Below, in pieces: positions 51,559 through 60,050 of a DNA stretch of 64,000 nt; within the stretch, counting starts at the first letter, position 1, and the number at the start of each line of letters is the position of its first letter. The translations under genes and the position numbers were made by a program. The stretch covers positions 1,364,001 to 1,428,000 of the forward strand of contig VBAC01000001.1 in NCBI GenBank assembly GCA_005883305.1, given 5' to 3'. The notes under the pieces are model-generated. The model worked only from the letters and a program-made list of their open reading frames with translations, was not told the origin of the DNA and made no database searches. The DNA is from Alphaproteobacteria bacterium (lineage in GTDB: Bacteria; Pseudomonadota; Alphaproteobacteria; Sphingomonadales; Sphingomonadaceae).

Positions 51559-52749
51559 ATGTTCTACGCGCTTCTCCTCTCCGCAGCCGCCCTCGCCCAG
51601 CAGGCGCCGGCCCCGACCGACCAGCCGACGATCGTCGTCACCGGCCAGCGGCTTCAGGATTATCGCGATGCGCTCGCCCGCTGCCTCGCCCGCCACTGCC
51701 CGCCCAACGAGGATGCCGACGCCACGCTCGCTCTGGCCGAGGCCCTGTTCCTCAACGGCGACTATCATGAAGGGCGGGACGCGGTGGCGGCGTCGCTTCG
51801 GCGCAACCGCAACCAGGCGCGCGCCTATCCGGAGCCGGTCTCCGATCTCTATCGCGCCCATACCCGGCTTTCGCGCCACCTGGGGCAGGACATCGACGCC
51901 CGCCGCTCGGCCTACGGGATCCTCAGTGCTCTCCAGGAGGGGATTCCGCAGGAGGATTACCGGCACTTCACCGCCCGGCTGGAGCTCAGCGAATATCTGA
52001 TGCTCGGCGGCAACTACAACGGCGCCCGCCGCGAGCTCAACGACCTGATCCGGATCGCCCGGGCGGCGGGGCGCGAGGACGTCGCCACCCTGGCCGAGCT
52101 TCGCATGCTGTGGTTCCAGAACATCGCCCAGCCCGAGAGCGACGCCCGCGCGCAGTTGCTGAGAATGACCCGCGAGACCGCGCCGGCCCAACGCATGCGC
52201 TCGACCGGCGCGAAGCTGCTGCTGGCCCGAATCTACCGCAGGGAAGGCCGCGCCGCCGACGCCGACGCGCTGCTCGCCGAGATCGGCCGAAGCAGCGCCG
52301 CCTCCGGCGCCCACCGGCGCCTGATCTCGGCGCCCAACTACGTGCTTCAGGTCCAGGACCCGAACGATATCAACGACAATAATGGCGAGAGCATCCCGAC
52401 CGCCAACGTCCTCTCGCGCATGTCCGACAATTTCGAGGACAAGTGGATCGACGTCGGCTTCTGGATCACGCCCGACGGCCATGTCTCGGATCTCGAGATC
52501 GTGCGCGACAGCAACGAGAACGGCTGGGCCGATCCGCTGCTCGAATCGATCCGGGGCCGGGTCTATTCGGCGGCGGCCGAGCCGACCTATCGGCTTGAGC
52601 GCTACACCTACACCGCGCCCTACGAGCGGGTCACGGGCACCAACATCCCGCGCCGCTCGCGCCGCGCCCGGGTCGAGTATCTCGATCTCACCCAGAACGA
52701 GCCGCCACCGGTGCCGCCGGCCGCTGCTTCATCCTCTCATCGGGAGTAA
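51559..52749 (+). CDS. Secreted helical-repeat/TonB-C-like protein, paralogue 2
   Basis: Second paralogue, 396 residues, from ATG 51559 only 29 bases after paralogue 1, with GGAAGG a little far upstream. It has a signal peptide (MFYALLLSAAALAQ), the IVVTGQRLQDYRDALARCLA segment, and the same Cys pair. The TPR-like middle keeps YLMLGGNYNGARRELNDL. The C-terminal module is DKWIDVGFWITPDGHVSDLE. By eye it is nearer to paralogue 1 than to 3 in the first third. All three lie on one strand with short gaps and are likely one transcript. Confidence 0.8.
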   Translation: MFYALLLSAAALAQQAPAPTDQPTIVVTGQRLQDYRDALARCLARHCPPNEDADATLALAEALFLNGDYHEGRDAVAASLRRNRNQARAYPEPVSDLYRAHTRLSRHLGQDIDARRSAYGILSALQEGIPQEDYRHFTARLELSEYLMLGGNYNGARRELNDLIRIARAAGREDVATLAELRMLWFQNIAQPESDARAQLLRMTRETAPAQRMRSTGAKLLLARIYRREGRAADADALLAEIGRSSAASGAHRRLISAPNYVLQVQDPNDINDNNGESIPTANVLSRMSDNFEDKWIDVGFWITPDGHVSDLEIVRDSNENGWADPLLESIRGRVYSAAAEPTYRLERYTYTAPYERVTGTNIPRRSRRARVEYLDLTQNEPPPVPPAAASSSHRE

Positions 52750-52753
52750 GGCC

Positions 52754-53956
52754 ATGCTGCTCGCGCTGATGATCGTCTCCGCCGCGGCCCAGCCGGCCCC
52801 CCAGCAGGCCCCGACGATCGTCGTCACCGGCCAGCGCATCCAGGATTATCGCGACCGGCTGGCCGCCTGCCTCGCCCGCCACTGCCCGACCGACGAGGAC
52901 GCGGACGCGACGCTGGCGCTCGCCGAGGCGCTGCTGATCGAGGGCGAGTATCGCGAGAGCCGCGACATCGTCCAGGCGTCGCTCGGCCGCAACCGGCGCA
53001 ACGCCGCGGCCTTCCCTGAGCCGGTCTCCGACCTCTACCGCGCCCATGCCCGGCTGTCGCACCATCTCGGCTTTGCCGACGACGCGCGCCGTTCGACCTT
53101 CGGGATCCTGAACGCGCTCCAGGCGGGGATTCCCGAGGAGGATTACCGCCACTTCACGGCCCGCTTCGAGCTCAGCGAATATCTGATCCAGTCGGGCAAT
53201 ATCGTGAGCGCGCGGCGGGAGCTGGCGCGGCTGCGCGAGGCCGCGCAGGAGGCCGGGCGTGACGACGTGGTCGCGCTGGCCGAGCTTCGCGGACTGTGGT
53301 TCGATTATATCGCCGCCCGCTCCGGCGAGGAGGGCGGCCGCGACCTGGATGCGAAACACACGCTGGCGCGCATGTCGCAGCTGGCCGAGCCGGCGCAGCG
53401 GATGCGAATGATCGGCGCCAAGATCCTGCTTTCGCGGATCCACCGGATCGAGGGACGCCCGGCGGAGGCCGATGCGCTGCTCGCCGAGATCGGGCGCAGC
53501 GATGCCGGCCGCGCCGGGCGGCGCCTGCTCTTTTCGCCGCCCTACGAGCTGGTCGAGCACCAGATCGAGCCGATGGCCGGCGCGATGTCGATTCGCGAGC
53601 TGATCAGCTTCAGCAGCGGCTCCGGGCAGACGCCGGACAATTTCGAGGGCAAATGGATCGACGTCGGCTTCTGGGTGATGCCGGACGGGCATGTCTCCGG
53701 CCTCGAAATCCTGCGGCAGGGTAGCGATCCCGATTGGGCGGACCCGCTGATCGATTCGATGCGGGGCCGTCGCTACGCGCCCGCCGCCGAGCCCAGCTAC
53801 CGGCTCGAACGCTATACCTATACCGCCGATTACGAGCAGGTTCTGCGCACCCGGATCCCGCAACGCTCCCGCCGGGCGCGCGTCGAATATATCGACCTTA
53901 CGACCGAAGGCGCGGCGCCGGGACCGCCCCCCGCGGCCGACGCCTCGTCGGGCTGA
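52754..53956 (+). CDS. Secreted helical-repeat/TonB-C-like protein, paralogue 3
   Basis: Third paralogue, 400 residues, ATG 52754, 4 bases after paralogue 2 and so tightly linked. It has a signal peptide (MLLALMIVSAAAQ), TIVVTGQRIQDYRDRLAACL with the Cys pair, helical repeats (EYLIQSGNIVSARRELARLR) and the C-terminal DKWIDVGFW equivalent (GKWIDVGFWVMPDGHVSGLE). A linker around residue 275 (MAGAMSIRELISFSSGSGQT) is specific to this copy. The function is unknown. The 3' end stops 4 bases from the convergent aldehyde dehydrogenase. Confidence 0.8.
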   Translation: MLLALMIVSAAAQPAPQQAPTIVVTGQRIQDYRDRLAACLARHCPTDEDADATLALAEALLIEGEYRESRDIVQASLGRNRRNAAAFPEPVSDLYRAHARLSHHLGFADDARRSTFGILNALQAGIPEEDYRHFTARFELSEYLIQSGNIVSARRELARLREAAQEAGRDDVVALAELRGLWFDYIAARSGEEGGRDLDAKHTLARMSQLAEPAQRMRMIGAKILLSRIHRIEGRPAEADALLAEIGRSDAGRAGRRLLFSPPYELVEHQIEPMAGAMSIRELISFSSGSGQTPDNFEGKWIDVGFWVMPDGHVSGLEILRQGSDPDWADPLIDSMRGRRYAPAAEPSYRLERYTYTADYEQVLRTRIPQRSRRARVEYIDLTTEGAAPGPPPAADASSG

Positions 53957-53959
53957 CGC

Positions 53960-55396
53960 TCAGCCGCGGCGGCGGATGACGAGGTTCCTGATCTCGGTCA
54001 TGTCCTCCATGGCGAAGCGGATGCCTTCGCGGCCCAGCCCCGAATCCTTGACCCCGCCATAGGGCATGTTGTCGACCCGGTAGCTCGGCACGTCGCCCAC
54101 CACCACGCCGCCGACCTCCAGCCGGTCCCAGGCATCGAGCACCTGGAAGAGATCGCGGGTGAAGATGCCGGCCTGGAGCCCGAACTTGCTGTCGTTGACG
54201 ACGTCGAGCGCGGCATCGAAGTCGTCGAAAGGGATCAGGAAGGCGACCGGCCCGAACGCCTCCTCGACGTTGAGCTTGGTCGCCGGATCGACATCCTCGA
54301 GCAATGTCGCCTCGAGCATCGCCCCCTCGCGCTTGCCGCCGCAGAGCAGCCTGGCGCCCTTGCCGATCGCCTCCTCGATCCAATTGTCGAGCCGCTGCGC
54401 CTCGTTGACGTCGATCATCGGGCCGATGAAGACCTTGCGGTCCTTGGGATCGCCGGCGACCAGCGTCTTCGTCTTCCTGACCAGCATGTCGCGGAAGCGA
54501 TCGTAGACGTCGGCGTGAATCAGGATGCGCTGAACGCCGATGCACGACTGGCCCGACTGATAGAAGGCGCCGAAGATCACCCGCTCCAGCGCGTCGTCGA
54601 GATCGGCGTCCTTGTCGACGATTACCGCCGCGTTGCCGCCGAGCTCGAGCACCACCTTCTTCTTTCCGGCGCGCGCCTTGAGGTCCCAGCCGACGGCCGG
54701 CGAGCCGGTGAAGCTCAGCAGCTTCAGCCGCTCGTCGGTCGTGAACAGATCCGCGCCCTCTCTGTGGGCGGGGAGGATCGAGAAAGCCCCCTTGGGCAGA
54801 TCGGTCTCCGCGAGCACCTCGCCCATGATGATCGCGCCGAGCGGCGTTCGGCTCGCGGGCTTCATCACGAACGGACAGCCGACCGCGATCGCCGGCGCGA
54901 TCTTGTGCGCGGCGAGATTGAGCGGGAAGTTGAACGGCGAGATGAAGCTGCACGGCCCGATCGGAACGCGCTTCCAGATGCCCTGATAGCCCCTCGCGCG
55001 GGGGGATATGTCGAGCGGCTGGACCTCGCCGGTCATACGAACGCTCTCCTCGGCGGCGATCCGGAAGGTGTCGATCAGCCGCGTGACTTCGCCCTCGCTG
55101 TCCTTGATCGGCTTGCCCGCCTCGACGCAGAGCGCATAAGCGAGCTCCTCCTGGCGCTTCTTGAACCGGTCGACGCAATACTGGAGCACCGCCTGGCGCT
55201 CGTAGGAGGCCATCCGGGCCATCGGCTCCGCGGCCTCGACGGCGCCGGCGATCCCCGCATCGATGGTCGCCGCATCGGCCTGGGCGACCCGGAAGGCGAC
55301 CTTGCCGGTGAACTTGTCGGTCACCGCGAGATCGGCGTTGGGCTGCATGGCCTCGTTGTTGAGATAGAGCGGATAGGTGTCCTTCAGCTTGACCAT
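53960..55396 (-). CDS. NAD(P)-dependent aldehyde dehydrogenase
   Basis: Aldehyde dehydrogenase superfamily enzyme of 478 residues. The catalytic cysteine is in YQSGQSCIGVQRI and the general base in VVLELGGNAAVIVD. The NAD-binding part has PFNFPLNLAAHKIAPAIAVG and the loop LSFTGSPAVGWD. The early motif KRVPIGPCSFISPFNF places it near lactaldehyde and phosphonoformaldehyde-type dehydrogenases, but the true substrate is open. The upstream phosphoesterase stop abuts its ATG (TAG then ATG), so the two genes form an operon. Confidence 0.92.
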   Translation of the reverse strand: MVKLKDTYPLYLNNEAMQPNADLAVTDKFTGKVAFRVAQADAATIDAGIAGAVEAAEPMARMASYERQAVLQYCVDRFKKRQEELAYALCVEAGKPIKDSEGEVTRLIDTFRIAAEESVRMTGEVQPLDISPRARGYQGIWKRVPIGPCSFISPFNFPLNLAAHKIAPAIAVGCPFVMKPASRTPLGAIIMGEVLAETDLPKGAFSILPAHREGADLFTTDERLKLLSFTGSPAVGWDLKARAGKKKVVLELGGNAAVIVDKDADLDDALERVIFGAFYQSGQSCIGVQRILIHADVYDRFRDMLVRKTKTLVAGDPKDRKVFIGPMIDVNEAQRLDNWIEEAIGKGARLLCGGKREGAMLEATLLEDVDPATKLNVEEAFGPVAFLIPFDDFDAALDVVNDSKFGLQAGIFTRDLFQVLDAWDRLEVGGVVVGDVPSYRVDNMPYGGVKDSGLGREGIRFAMEDMTEIRNLVIRRRG

Positions 55397-56272
55397 CTAC
55401 GAGTCTCCGGCCGCCCCCTGGTTTAGCGCCCGCTCGGCCCACAGCTTGCGCAGCAGGGCCTCGCGTCTCGGGCTGAACCTGGCCACCGGCTCGTGCTCGC
55501 CCGCGCTGCCGAAATGGCTGATCAGCTCGCGCCCGTTCCACCAGTGAAGCGCGAAACAGGGCTCGTCCATGACGATCATCGGCCGCCCGTCGGGCGACTC
55601 GAGGTCGATCGGCTTGAAGTCCAGCGCGACCTGGGGCGCGGTCGCGGGACAGACGGCGAGCGACGTCCCCGCCCAGCGCGCGGCCACCGGGCGGTGGAGA
55701 TGCCCGGCGATGATCCCGACGATGTTTGCCCGTCCCTCCACCACGGCCCTCAGCCGCGCGATCCAGGCCGCATCCGGATTTTCGGTCATCCACGAAAGGC
55801 CGGTGGCGATCGGCGGGTGGTGGAGAACGAGCGCGGTCGGCCTTTCGGGCGCCTCGTCGAGCCGCGCCTCCAGCCACGCGGCGCGCACGTCGCAGAAAGC
55901 GCCACCGTGGCGGCCGGGCTCGAGGGAATCGAGGACGAGGATTCGTACCGGCAGGTAATCGATCGCATATTGAACGAAGCCGTCCGCAGTCTTGGTCTCC
56001 GGAAAGGCCTCCAGCAAGGCGGCGCGATCGTCGTGATTGCCAACCGCCGGATGGACCGGAAAGGGAAGGCCGGCAGTCGCTTCGCGGAAGGCGGCGTAGG
56101 ACCGGCCGTCGCCGGAATTCTCCACGATGTCCCCGGTGGCGAGCAACAGATCGGGCCGCGGATCCATTTCCATCAGAACCTTGAACACGCGGTCGAGACG
56201 CCGGCGGTTCAATTCATCGGGAATGCCCGCATCGAAGCCAAGATGGATGTCACTGATCTGGGCAAGGATCAC
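55397..56272 (-). CDS. CpdA-like metallophosphoesterase
   Basis: Calcineurin-like phosphoesterase, 291 residues from GTG 56272; an ATG at 56332 would add 20 residues. Metal-binding motifs are all present: AQISDIHLG, LLATGDIVENSG, AVGNHDDR, LVLHHPPI and IAGHLHRPV. This arrangement matches the CpdA/Icc family of 3',5'-cAMP phosphodiesterases. Its presence near the class III cyclase at 47.1 kb suggests that cAMP is made and removed by products of this region. The upstream gene is divergent. It directly precedes the aldehyde dehydrogenase. Confidence 0.85.
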   Translation of the reverse strand: MILAQISDIHLGFDAGIPDELNRRRLDRVFKVLMEMDPRPDLLLATGDIVENSGDGRSYAAFREATAGLPFPVHPAVGNHDDRAALLEAFPETKTADGFVQYAIDYLPVRILVLDSLEPGRHGGAFCDVRAAWLEARLDEAPERPTALVLHHPPIATGLSWMTENPDAAWIARLRAVVEGRANIVGIIAGHLHRPVAARWAGTSLAVCPATAPQVALDFKPIDLESPDGRPMIVMDEPCFALHWWNGRELISHFGSAGEHEPVARFSPRREALLRKLWAERALNQGAAGDS

Positions 56273-56377
56273 GGCGTCGCCCGCCCGCGCCGGCTCGGCA
56301 GCATCGCTCGGGGATCCTTGTCCATGCCGCATTGGTGGCACATTGCGCGGGGCTGCGCCACCGGGCACACCGGCTCT

Positions 56378-57661
56378 ATGGCCGTCGCCCCCCTCCCTCC
56401 CCGCACGACCGTTTCGGCAGCGGACGAAGGGCGCGGCGACTGGTCCCCCTCGAGCTGGCGCCGGTTCGAGGCACGCCAGCAGCCAGATTATCCCGATCCG
56501 GCCGCGCTCGAAGCGGCGGAACGCGAGCTCGCCGACTATCCGCCGCTCGTGGCCTTCCGCGAAATCGATGCGCTCCGGCACGTCTTGGCCGACGCCCAAA
56601 GCGGCCGCGCTTTCCTTCTGCAAGGCGGCGACTGCGCCGAAAGCTTCGCCGAATTTTCGATCGCGAACATCGACGCCAATCTCGCCTTGCTCGAAGAGAT
56701 GGCGGAGCGGGTCGGCGCAGGCTCCGCCACGCCCATCATCCGCCTCGGGCGAATGGCCGGGCAGTTCGCCAAGCCGCGCTCGGCGGCGAGCGAAACGCGC
56801 GGCGGCGTCTCGCTTCCCGCCTATCGCGGCGACATCGTCAACGGCATCGCCTTCGATACCCGCGCCCGCCGGCCCGATCCGGAAAGGATGTTCCGCGCTT
56901 ATGCCCAGGCCGCGGCGACTCGAAGCCGGATCGGGCCCGCCGCTTACACCAGCCACGAGGCGCTGCTGCTGCCGTTCGAGCAGGCCCTGGTCCGCAGCGA
57001 TCCGGATACCGGCCGGCCCTACGCCACCTCCGCCCATTTCCTCTGGATCGGCGACCGCACGCGCTTCGCGGGCTCGGCCCATGTCGAGTTCGCGCGGGGC
57101 CTCGCCAATCCGATCGGAATCAAATGCGGCCCGTCGCTCGACGGGGAAACCTTGCTCGGCCTGCTCGAAACGCTCGATCCGGCGCGGGAGCCCGGCCGGA
57201 TCACGCTGATCGCGCGCATGGGATGGGACCGGATCGAGGCCGCATTGCCGCCGCTGCTTCGCGCTGTTCGGGGCAGCGGCCGTCCGGTCCTTTGGTCGTG
57301 CGATCCGATGCACGGCAACACGATCCGGACCGCGCTGGGATCGAAGACTCGGCCGCTCGACCGCATCCTCGCCGAGACTCGCGCCTTCTTCGCCATCGCG
57401 GCGGCCGAAGGGGTGCGCTGCGGCGGCCTCCATTTCGAGATGACCGGCCGCGACGTCGCCGAATGCATTGGCGGCGGCGTGGCGCCGGGCGATCCCGACA
57501 TGGCCGACCGCTACCACACCCATTGCGACCCGCGGCTCAACCCGGCCCAGGCCATGGCGCTCGCCGATCTGGCTGCCGGCTGCCTTGGCGAAGCCGCTTC
57601 CTCCCCGGCTTCGCCCAGGCGCCGCAGCGAGCGTCTTCCTTCCACCCCCTCACTCGGCTAG
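56378..57661 (+). CDS. Class II 3-deoxy-7-phosphoheptulonate (DAHP) synthase
   Basis: First enzyme of the shikimate pathway, condensing PEP and erythrose 4-phosphate. This is the class II (plant-like) type, of 427 residues from ATG 56378; an in-frame ATG at 56324 is possible. Hallmarks are FLLQGGDCAESFAEF, RLGRMAGQFAKPRS, PIGIKCGPSL, LWSCDPMHGNT, GGLHFEMTGRDVAECIGG and the terminal YHTHCDPRLNPAQA. Divergent from the phosphoesterase, with about 100 bases between the starts. The symbol (aroG, aroF or aroH) is not settled for this class. Confidence 0.95.
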   Translation: MAVAPLPPRTTVSAADEGRGDWSPSSWRRFEARQQPDYPDPAALEAAERELADYPPLVAFREIDALRHVLADAQSGRAFLLQGGDCAESFAEFSIANIDANLALLEEMAERVGAGSATPIIRLGRMAGQFAKPRSAASETRGGVSLPAYRGDIVNGIAFDTRARRPDPERMFRAYAQAAATRSRIGPAAYTSHEALLLPFEQALVRSDPDTGRPYATSAHFLWIGDRTRFAGSAHVEFARGLANPIGIKCGPSLDGETLLGLLETLDPAREPGRITLIARMGWDRIEAALPPLLRAVRGSGRPVLWSCDPMHGNTIRTALGSKTRPLDRILAETRAFFAIAAAEGVRCGGLHFEMTGRDVAECIGGGVAPGDPDMADRYHTHCDPRLNPAQAMALADLAAGCLGEAASSPASPRRRSERLPSTPSLG

Positions 57662-57697
57662 ACCGCATTTTCGTTTTTCACTTTCGGGGAACCTCAA

Positions 57698-57967
57698 ATG
57701 AAGCTCATCGCAACCGCTCTCGCCGGCGCCGCCCTGATCGCCCTGGCCGGCTGCAACCGGGCCCAGCCGGCCAACGGCAGCGCCGACAATGCGACGGCCA
57801 ACGTCGCCGAAAACACGGCGGCCGCGCCAGCCGACGCCGGCGCCAAGCCGGCCGCAACGGACGCCGCGGCTCCGGCCGATGCGAGCGCGGCCGAAGGCGG
57901 CAAGCCGGCCGGCGGCGAGGCTCCGGCCGAGGATGCGACAGTCAATTCGGGCGAAGGCGGCAAGTAA
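57698..57967 (+). CDS. Small Ala-rich lipoprotein
   Basis: Product of 89 residues (MKLIATALAGAALIALAGCN) with a clear lipobox LAGC and Cys19 as the lipid site. The mature part is Ala/Asn/Pro-rich and low in complexity (ADASAAEGGKPAGGEAPAED), with no domain. A ribosome-binding GGGGAA sits 7 bases upstream of the ATG, and a hairpin follows. Such small repeat-like lipoproteins are common in sphingomonads. The function is unknown. Confidence 0.75.
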   Translation: MKLIATALAGAALIALAGCNRAQPANGSADNATANVAENTAAAPADAGAKPAATDAAAPADASAAEGGKPAGGEAPAEDATVNSGEGGK

Positions 57968-57980
57968 GCGCGCATTTAAG

Positions 57981-58000
57981 GCGGCCCTTCCACGGGCCGC
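57981..58000 (+). terminator. Hairpin after the lipoprotein gene
   Basis: GCGGCCC (57981-57987) pairs with GGGCCGC (57994-58000) over a six-base loop, followed by a pyrimidine-rich stretch with scattered T. Placed 13 bases after the stop. Confidence 0.6.
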
Positions 58001-58024
58001 TCCCGCTTTCTTTCCCGGCTTTGC

Positions 58025-58054
58025 TTGACAGCGGGCGGCGCCCGCCCATATGCG
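58025..58054 (+). promoter_or_regulatory. Promoter of tRNA-Glu
   Basis: TTGACA at 58025-58030 and ATATGC or TATGCG at 58048-58054, spaced 17 or 18 bases, with the tRNA starting about 20 bases further on. GC-rich palindromic sequence fills the spacer. Confidence 0.65.
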
Positions 58055-58071
58055 CCGTCTCCGCTCTAGCC

Positions 58072-58147
58072 GGCCCCTTCGTCTAGCGGTCTAGGACGTC
58101 GCCCTCTCACGGCGAAAACACGGGTTCGAGTCCCGTAGGGGTCACCA
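58072..58147 (+). tRNA. tRNA-Glu (anticodon CTC)
   Basis: A 76-base tRNA with the CCA encoded. The acceptor arm GGCCCCT pairs with AGGGGTC. The D arm begins CGTCTAGC as in E. coli tRNA-Glu. The anticodon loop is CTCTCAC, giving anticodon CTC, and the T loop is GTTCGAGTC. The integrase gene begins 12 bases beyond, so this gene is the attachment site of the element to the right and its 3' end is likely the shared crossover sequence. Confidence 0.97.
58124..58147 (+). other. Probable left attachment site in the tRNA-Glu 3' end
   Basis: Tyrosine integrases of islands and phages often recombine in the T-arm/acceptor part of a tRNA. Here that part (from the TTCGAGTCCCGTAGG stretch through CCA) stays intact and is followed immediately by the integrase. 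I found no second copy of this stretch before the right edge at 64000, so the other junction is not seen. Confidence 0.55.
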
Positions 58148-58158
58148 TTTCCATTGGA

Positions 58159-59277
58159 TTAGCCTTTGTTTTCAACAGTTTGATCCAGCGGTTTGGCTAA
58201 CTGGCTTTCACGGTTAGCCAAATCCAGCGCGACCAGTTTGCCTAGCGTGGCATCCGCGAGCCGTTCTTGGTCGGCGGCGGCGGTGTAAATCGCGACCTCC
58301 GCGTCGTTGCTCCACCCGCCGACTGACTTTATCCCCTGATTGCCGGCGCCCATGTCCGCGAGGCGGCGAGCGATGGCCTTACGAAGCCCGTGGGCCGAGC
58401 ATTGCGGAAGCCCAGCCTCGTCGCACCATTCCCGCATCTTGTTACCGAAGCCCGCCGCGCTGAATGGCTTGCCGTATTCGGTGACGAGGAAGGTTCGCAG
58501 GCCAACCCGCTGCATCGCCTCGATCGCCTCGACCAGCTGGGGCGCGGCCGGCAGCCACAAGTCCTTTCCCGTCTTTCCCTGGCGGTAGTTGATCTTGCCG
58601 CGCTTCATCTGGTCGGGGCCAAAGAGGCGCGCATCCCCGCGGCGCTGGCCGGTCCAGAGGATGATCTCTAGCGCCAGTCGAGCGCGCGTTCCGAGTTTAT
58701 GGTGCGACTGGTAGCGGGCGATTTCATCCTCGGTCCAGGTATGATAGCCGCCCGTTTTCTCGGTCTTGATCTTGTCCGCGTCGTCGACCGGGTTGCTGCC
58801 AATCCAGTGCAACCGCTTAGCGTGAGCGAACAGCCGCCGGAGCTGTTTCCTGAGATTGTGAGCGGCGACCCTCCCTCCCACGGTCCGATTGCCCTCCTGG
58901 CGCTTTCTGGAGCGCTTCAGGAGGATCGCCTCGATATGCTCGAAGCCGAAATCCACCACCATGTCGTCGCCGAATTCGGAGCGGAAGCCTTCGAGTAGGA
59001 GACGCCGCCGTTGCTGGTCTGCCGCGCCGCCGCCATGAAAGTCGGTGCTGAGGTAGTAGCGCGCCACAAGGTCGTTCACCGAGCCCGGAATCGCCCGGCC
59101 GCCGCCCACCTTCAACTCCCCCGCCTCGCAGGCAGCCAGCTCCTCTTTGAAGCCGGGCGTGTCGGGCGGGTTCTTGAAGTAGTAGGTCGGCTGGCCAGTG
59201 CGGCGATAGCGATAGCGGACCTTGCCGTGCCTGTCCCTGAATGACGTGACGTTGGGATAACGGCGGGGCTTCCTCAT
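58159..59277 (-). CDS. int: Tyrosine-type site-specific integrase
   Basis: Integrase of 372 residues. The N-terminal part starts MRKPRRYPNVTSFRDRHGKV, then a core-binding SAM-like domain (RVAAHNLRKQLRRLFAHAKR). The catalytic domain holds Arg in ILWTGQRRGDARLFG, His-x-x-Arg in SAHGLRKAIARRLA, a later GGWSNDAEVAIYT with the likely nucleophile Tyr, and the Lys in YRQGKTGKDLW. All catalytic residues are visible. The gene is oriented toward the tRNA and its last codon is 12 bases from it. The next small gene overlaps its start by 4 bases. Confidence 0.95.
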   Translation of the reverse strand: MRKPRRYPNVTSFRDRHGKVRYRYRRTGQPTYYFKNPPDTPGFKEELAACEAGELKVGGGRAIPGSVNDLVARYYLSTDFHGGGAADQQRRRLLLEGFRSEFGDDMVVDFGFEHIEAILLKRSRKRQEGNRTVGGRVAAHNLRKQLRRLFAHAKRLHWIGSNPVDDADKIKTEKTGGYHTWTEDEIARYQSHHKLGTRARLALEIILWTGQRRGDARLFGPDQMKRGKINYRQGKTGKDLWLPAAPQLVEAIEAMQRVGLRTFLVTEYGKPFSAAGFGNKMREWCDEAGLPQCSAHGLRKAIARRLADMGAGNQGIKSVGGWSNDAEVAIYTAAADQERLADATLGKLVALDLANRESQLAKPLDQTVENKG

Positions 59278-59456
59278 GACTGAAGGATCCTGTCCAGACG
59301 GTTGTGTGGGCCGGCGGGCGCCAATTCACCGAATTCAACCTTGATCGAACCATCTGGCGCGATCGTGTAGCCGCTCGGCTTCAACCCAGCCGCGACCGCA
59401 GCGCGCAATGCGCGGCAGGCGTCGGCCTGCTTGAATGCTGAGCGGCGGGCCGCCAT
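59274..59456 (-). CDS. Small element protein, unknown function
   Basis: Product of 60 residues (MAARRSAFKQADACRALRAA) with a basic N-terminal half and a short acidic end. It overlaps the integrase by 4 bases and the upstream gene by TGATG, so it is probably translated as part of that operon. Similar short proteins commonly sit beside integrases in sphingomonad islands. A recombination-directionality or regulatory role is possible but not shown. Confidence 0.6.
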   Translation of the reverse strand: MAARRSAFKQADACRALRAAVAAGLKPSGYTIAPDGSIKVEFGELAPAGPHNRLDRILQS

Positions 59457-59974
59457 CAGTCGGGGCGCGCAATGCGGAGCGCGGCGAAAACGTCGTTCTG
59501 CACATCATTGAGCAAAATCACTATCGCCGGTCCGCGCCTGCCCGAGGCCTGATTGTAAATTAGATGCACCACGTCCAGCCTCGGGTCGGAAGTCTTGACT
59601 GGCACCACCTCCCCTCCCCTGCCCGGCATCCAGATTAGGAAGGTGAAAGCTTCGCGGGGGTCGAACAGTTCGGCAGGGTCCCGGGTCGGCCAGCCCGACG
59701 GCGTCGTGGACGTGTGAGCGAAGTCCACGCCCGCTTGGAATGCATCTCCAGGGTGCACCCCTATCTCAATTAGCCGTTGCGCCACCGCCAGTTGCAGGAC
59801 GTCTCGCAGATTCAGGAGCCCGGCAAGGCCCTTGGCCTGGGCTTCGGCCCCGCCAATAATCCGGAACAGCTTGCGGTGGGGCGAATAGTAGGAGCGCAGG
59901 GTGTTCGGTTCGTAGCCCGCCGCTACGGCAGCCTCACGAAGTGTCCACTTGGGGGTATCATAATCAATGGGCAT
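59456..59974 (-). CDS. Element protein with MerR-like helix-turn-helix start
   Basis: Product of 172 residues from ATG 59974 (MPIDYDTPKWTLREAAVAAG); a start at 60004 would add 10. The first 60 residues look like a MerR-type DNA-binding module (TLREAAVAAGYEPNTLRSYY), with a helical continuation (NLRDVLQLAVAQRLIEIGVH). The rest has no recognised domain. It may regulate the integrase operon, being the most upstream of the three overlapping genes. The function is inferred from the HTH alone. Confidence 0.6.
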   Translation of the reverse strand: MPIDYDTPKWTLREAAVAAGYEPNTLRSYYSPHRKLFRIIGGAEAQAKGLAGLLNLRDVLQLAVAQRLIEIGVHPGDAFQAGVDFAHTSTTPSGWPTRDPAELFDPREAFTFLIWMPGRGGEVVPVKTSDPRLDVVHLIYNQASGRRGPAIVILLNDVQNDVFAALRIARPD

Positions 59975-60050
59975 CGTTGCCGACCTCGGTTGTTGAGGTC
60001 GCATCTACCCTACCTGATATGGTCTCGTCAACCCCTGCCGGGCAGTCGAG

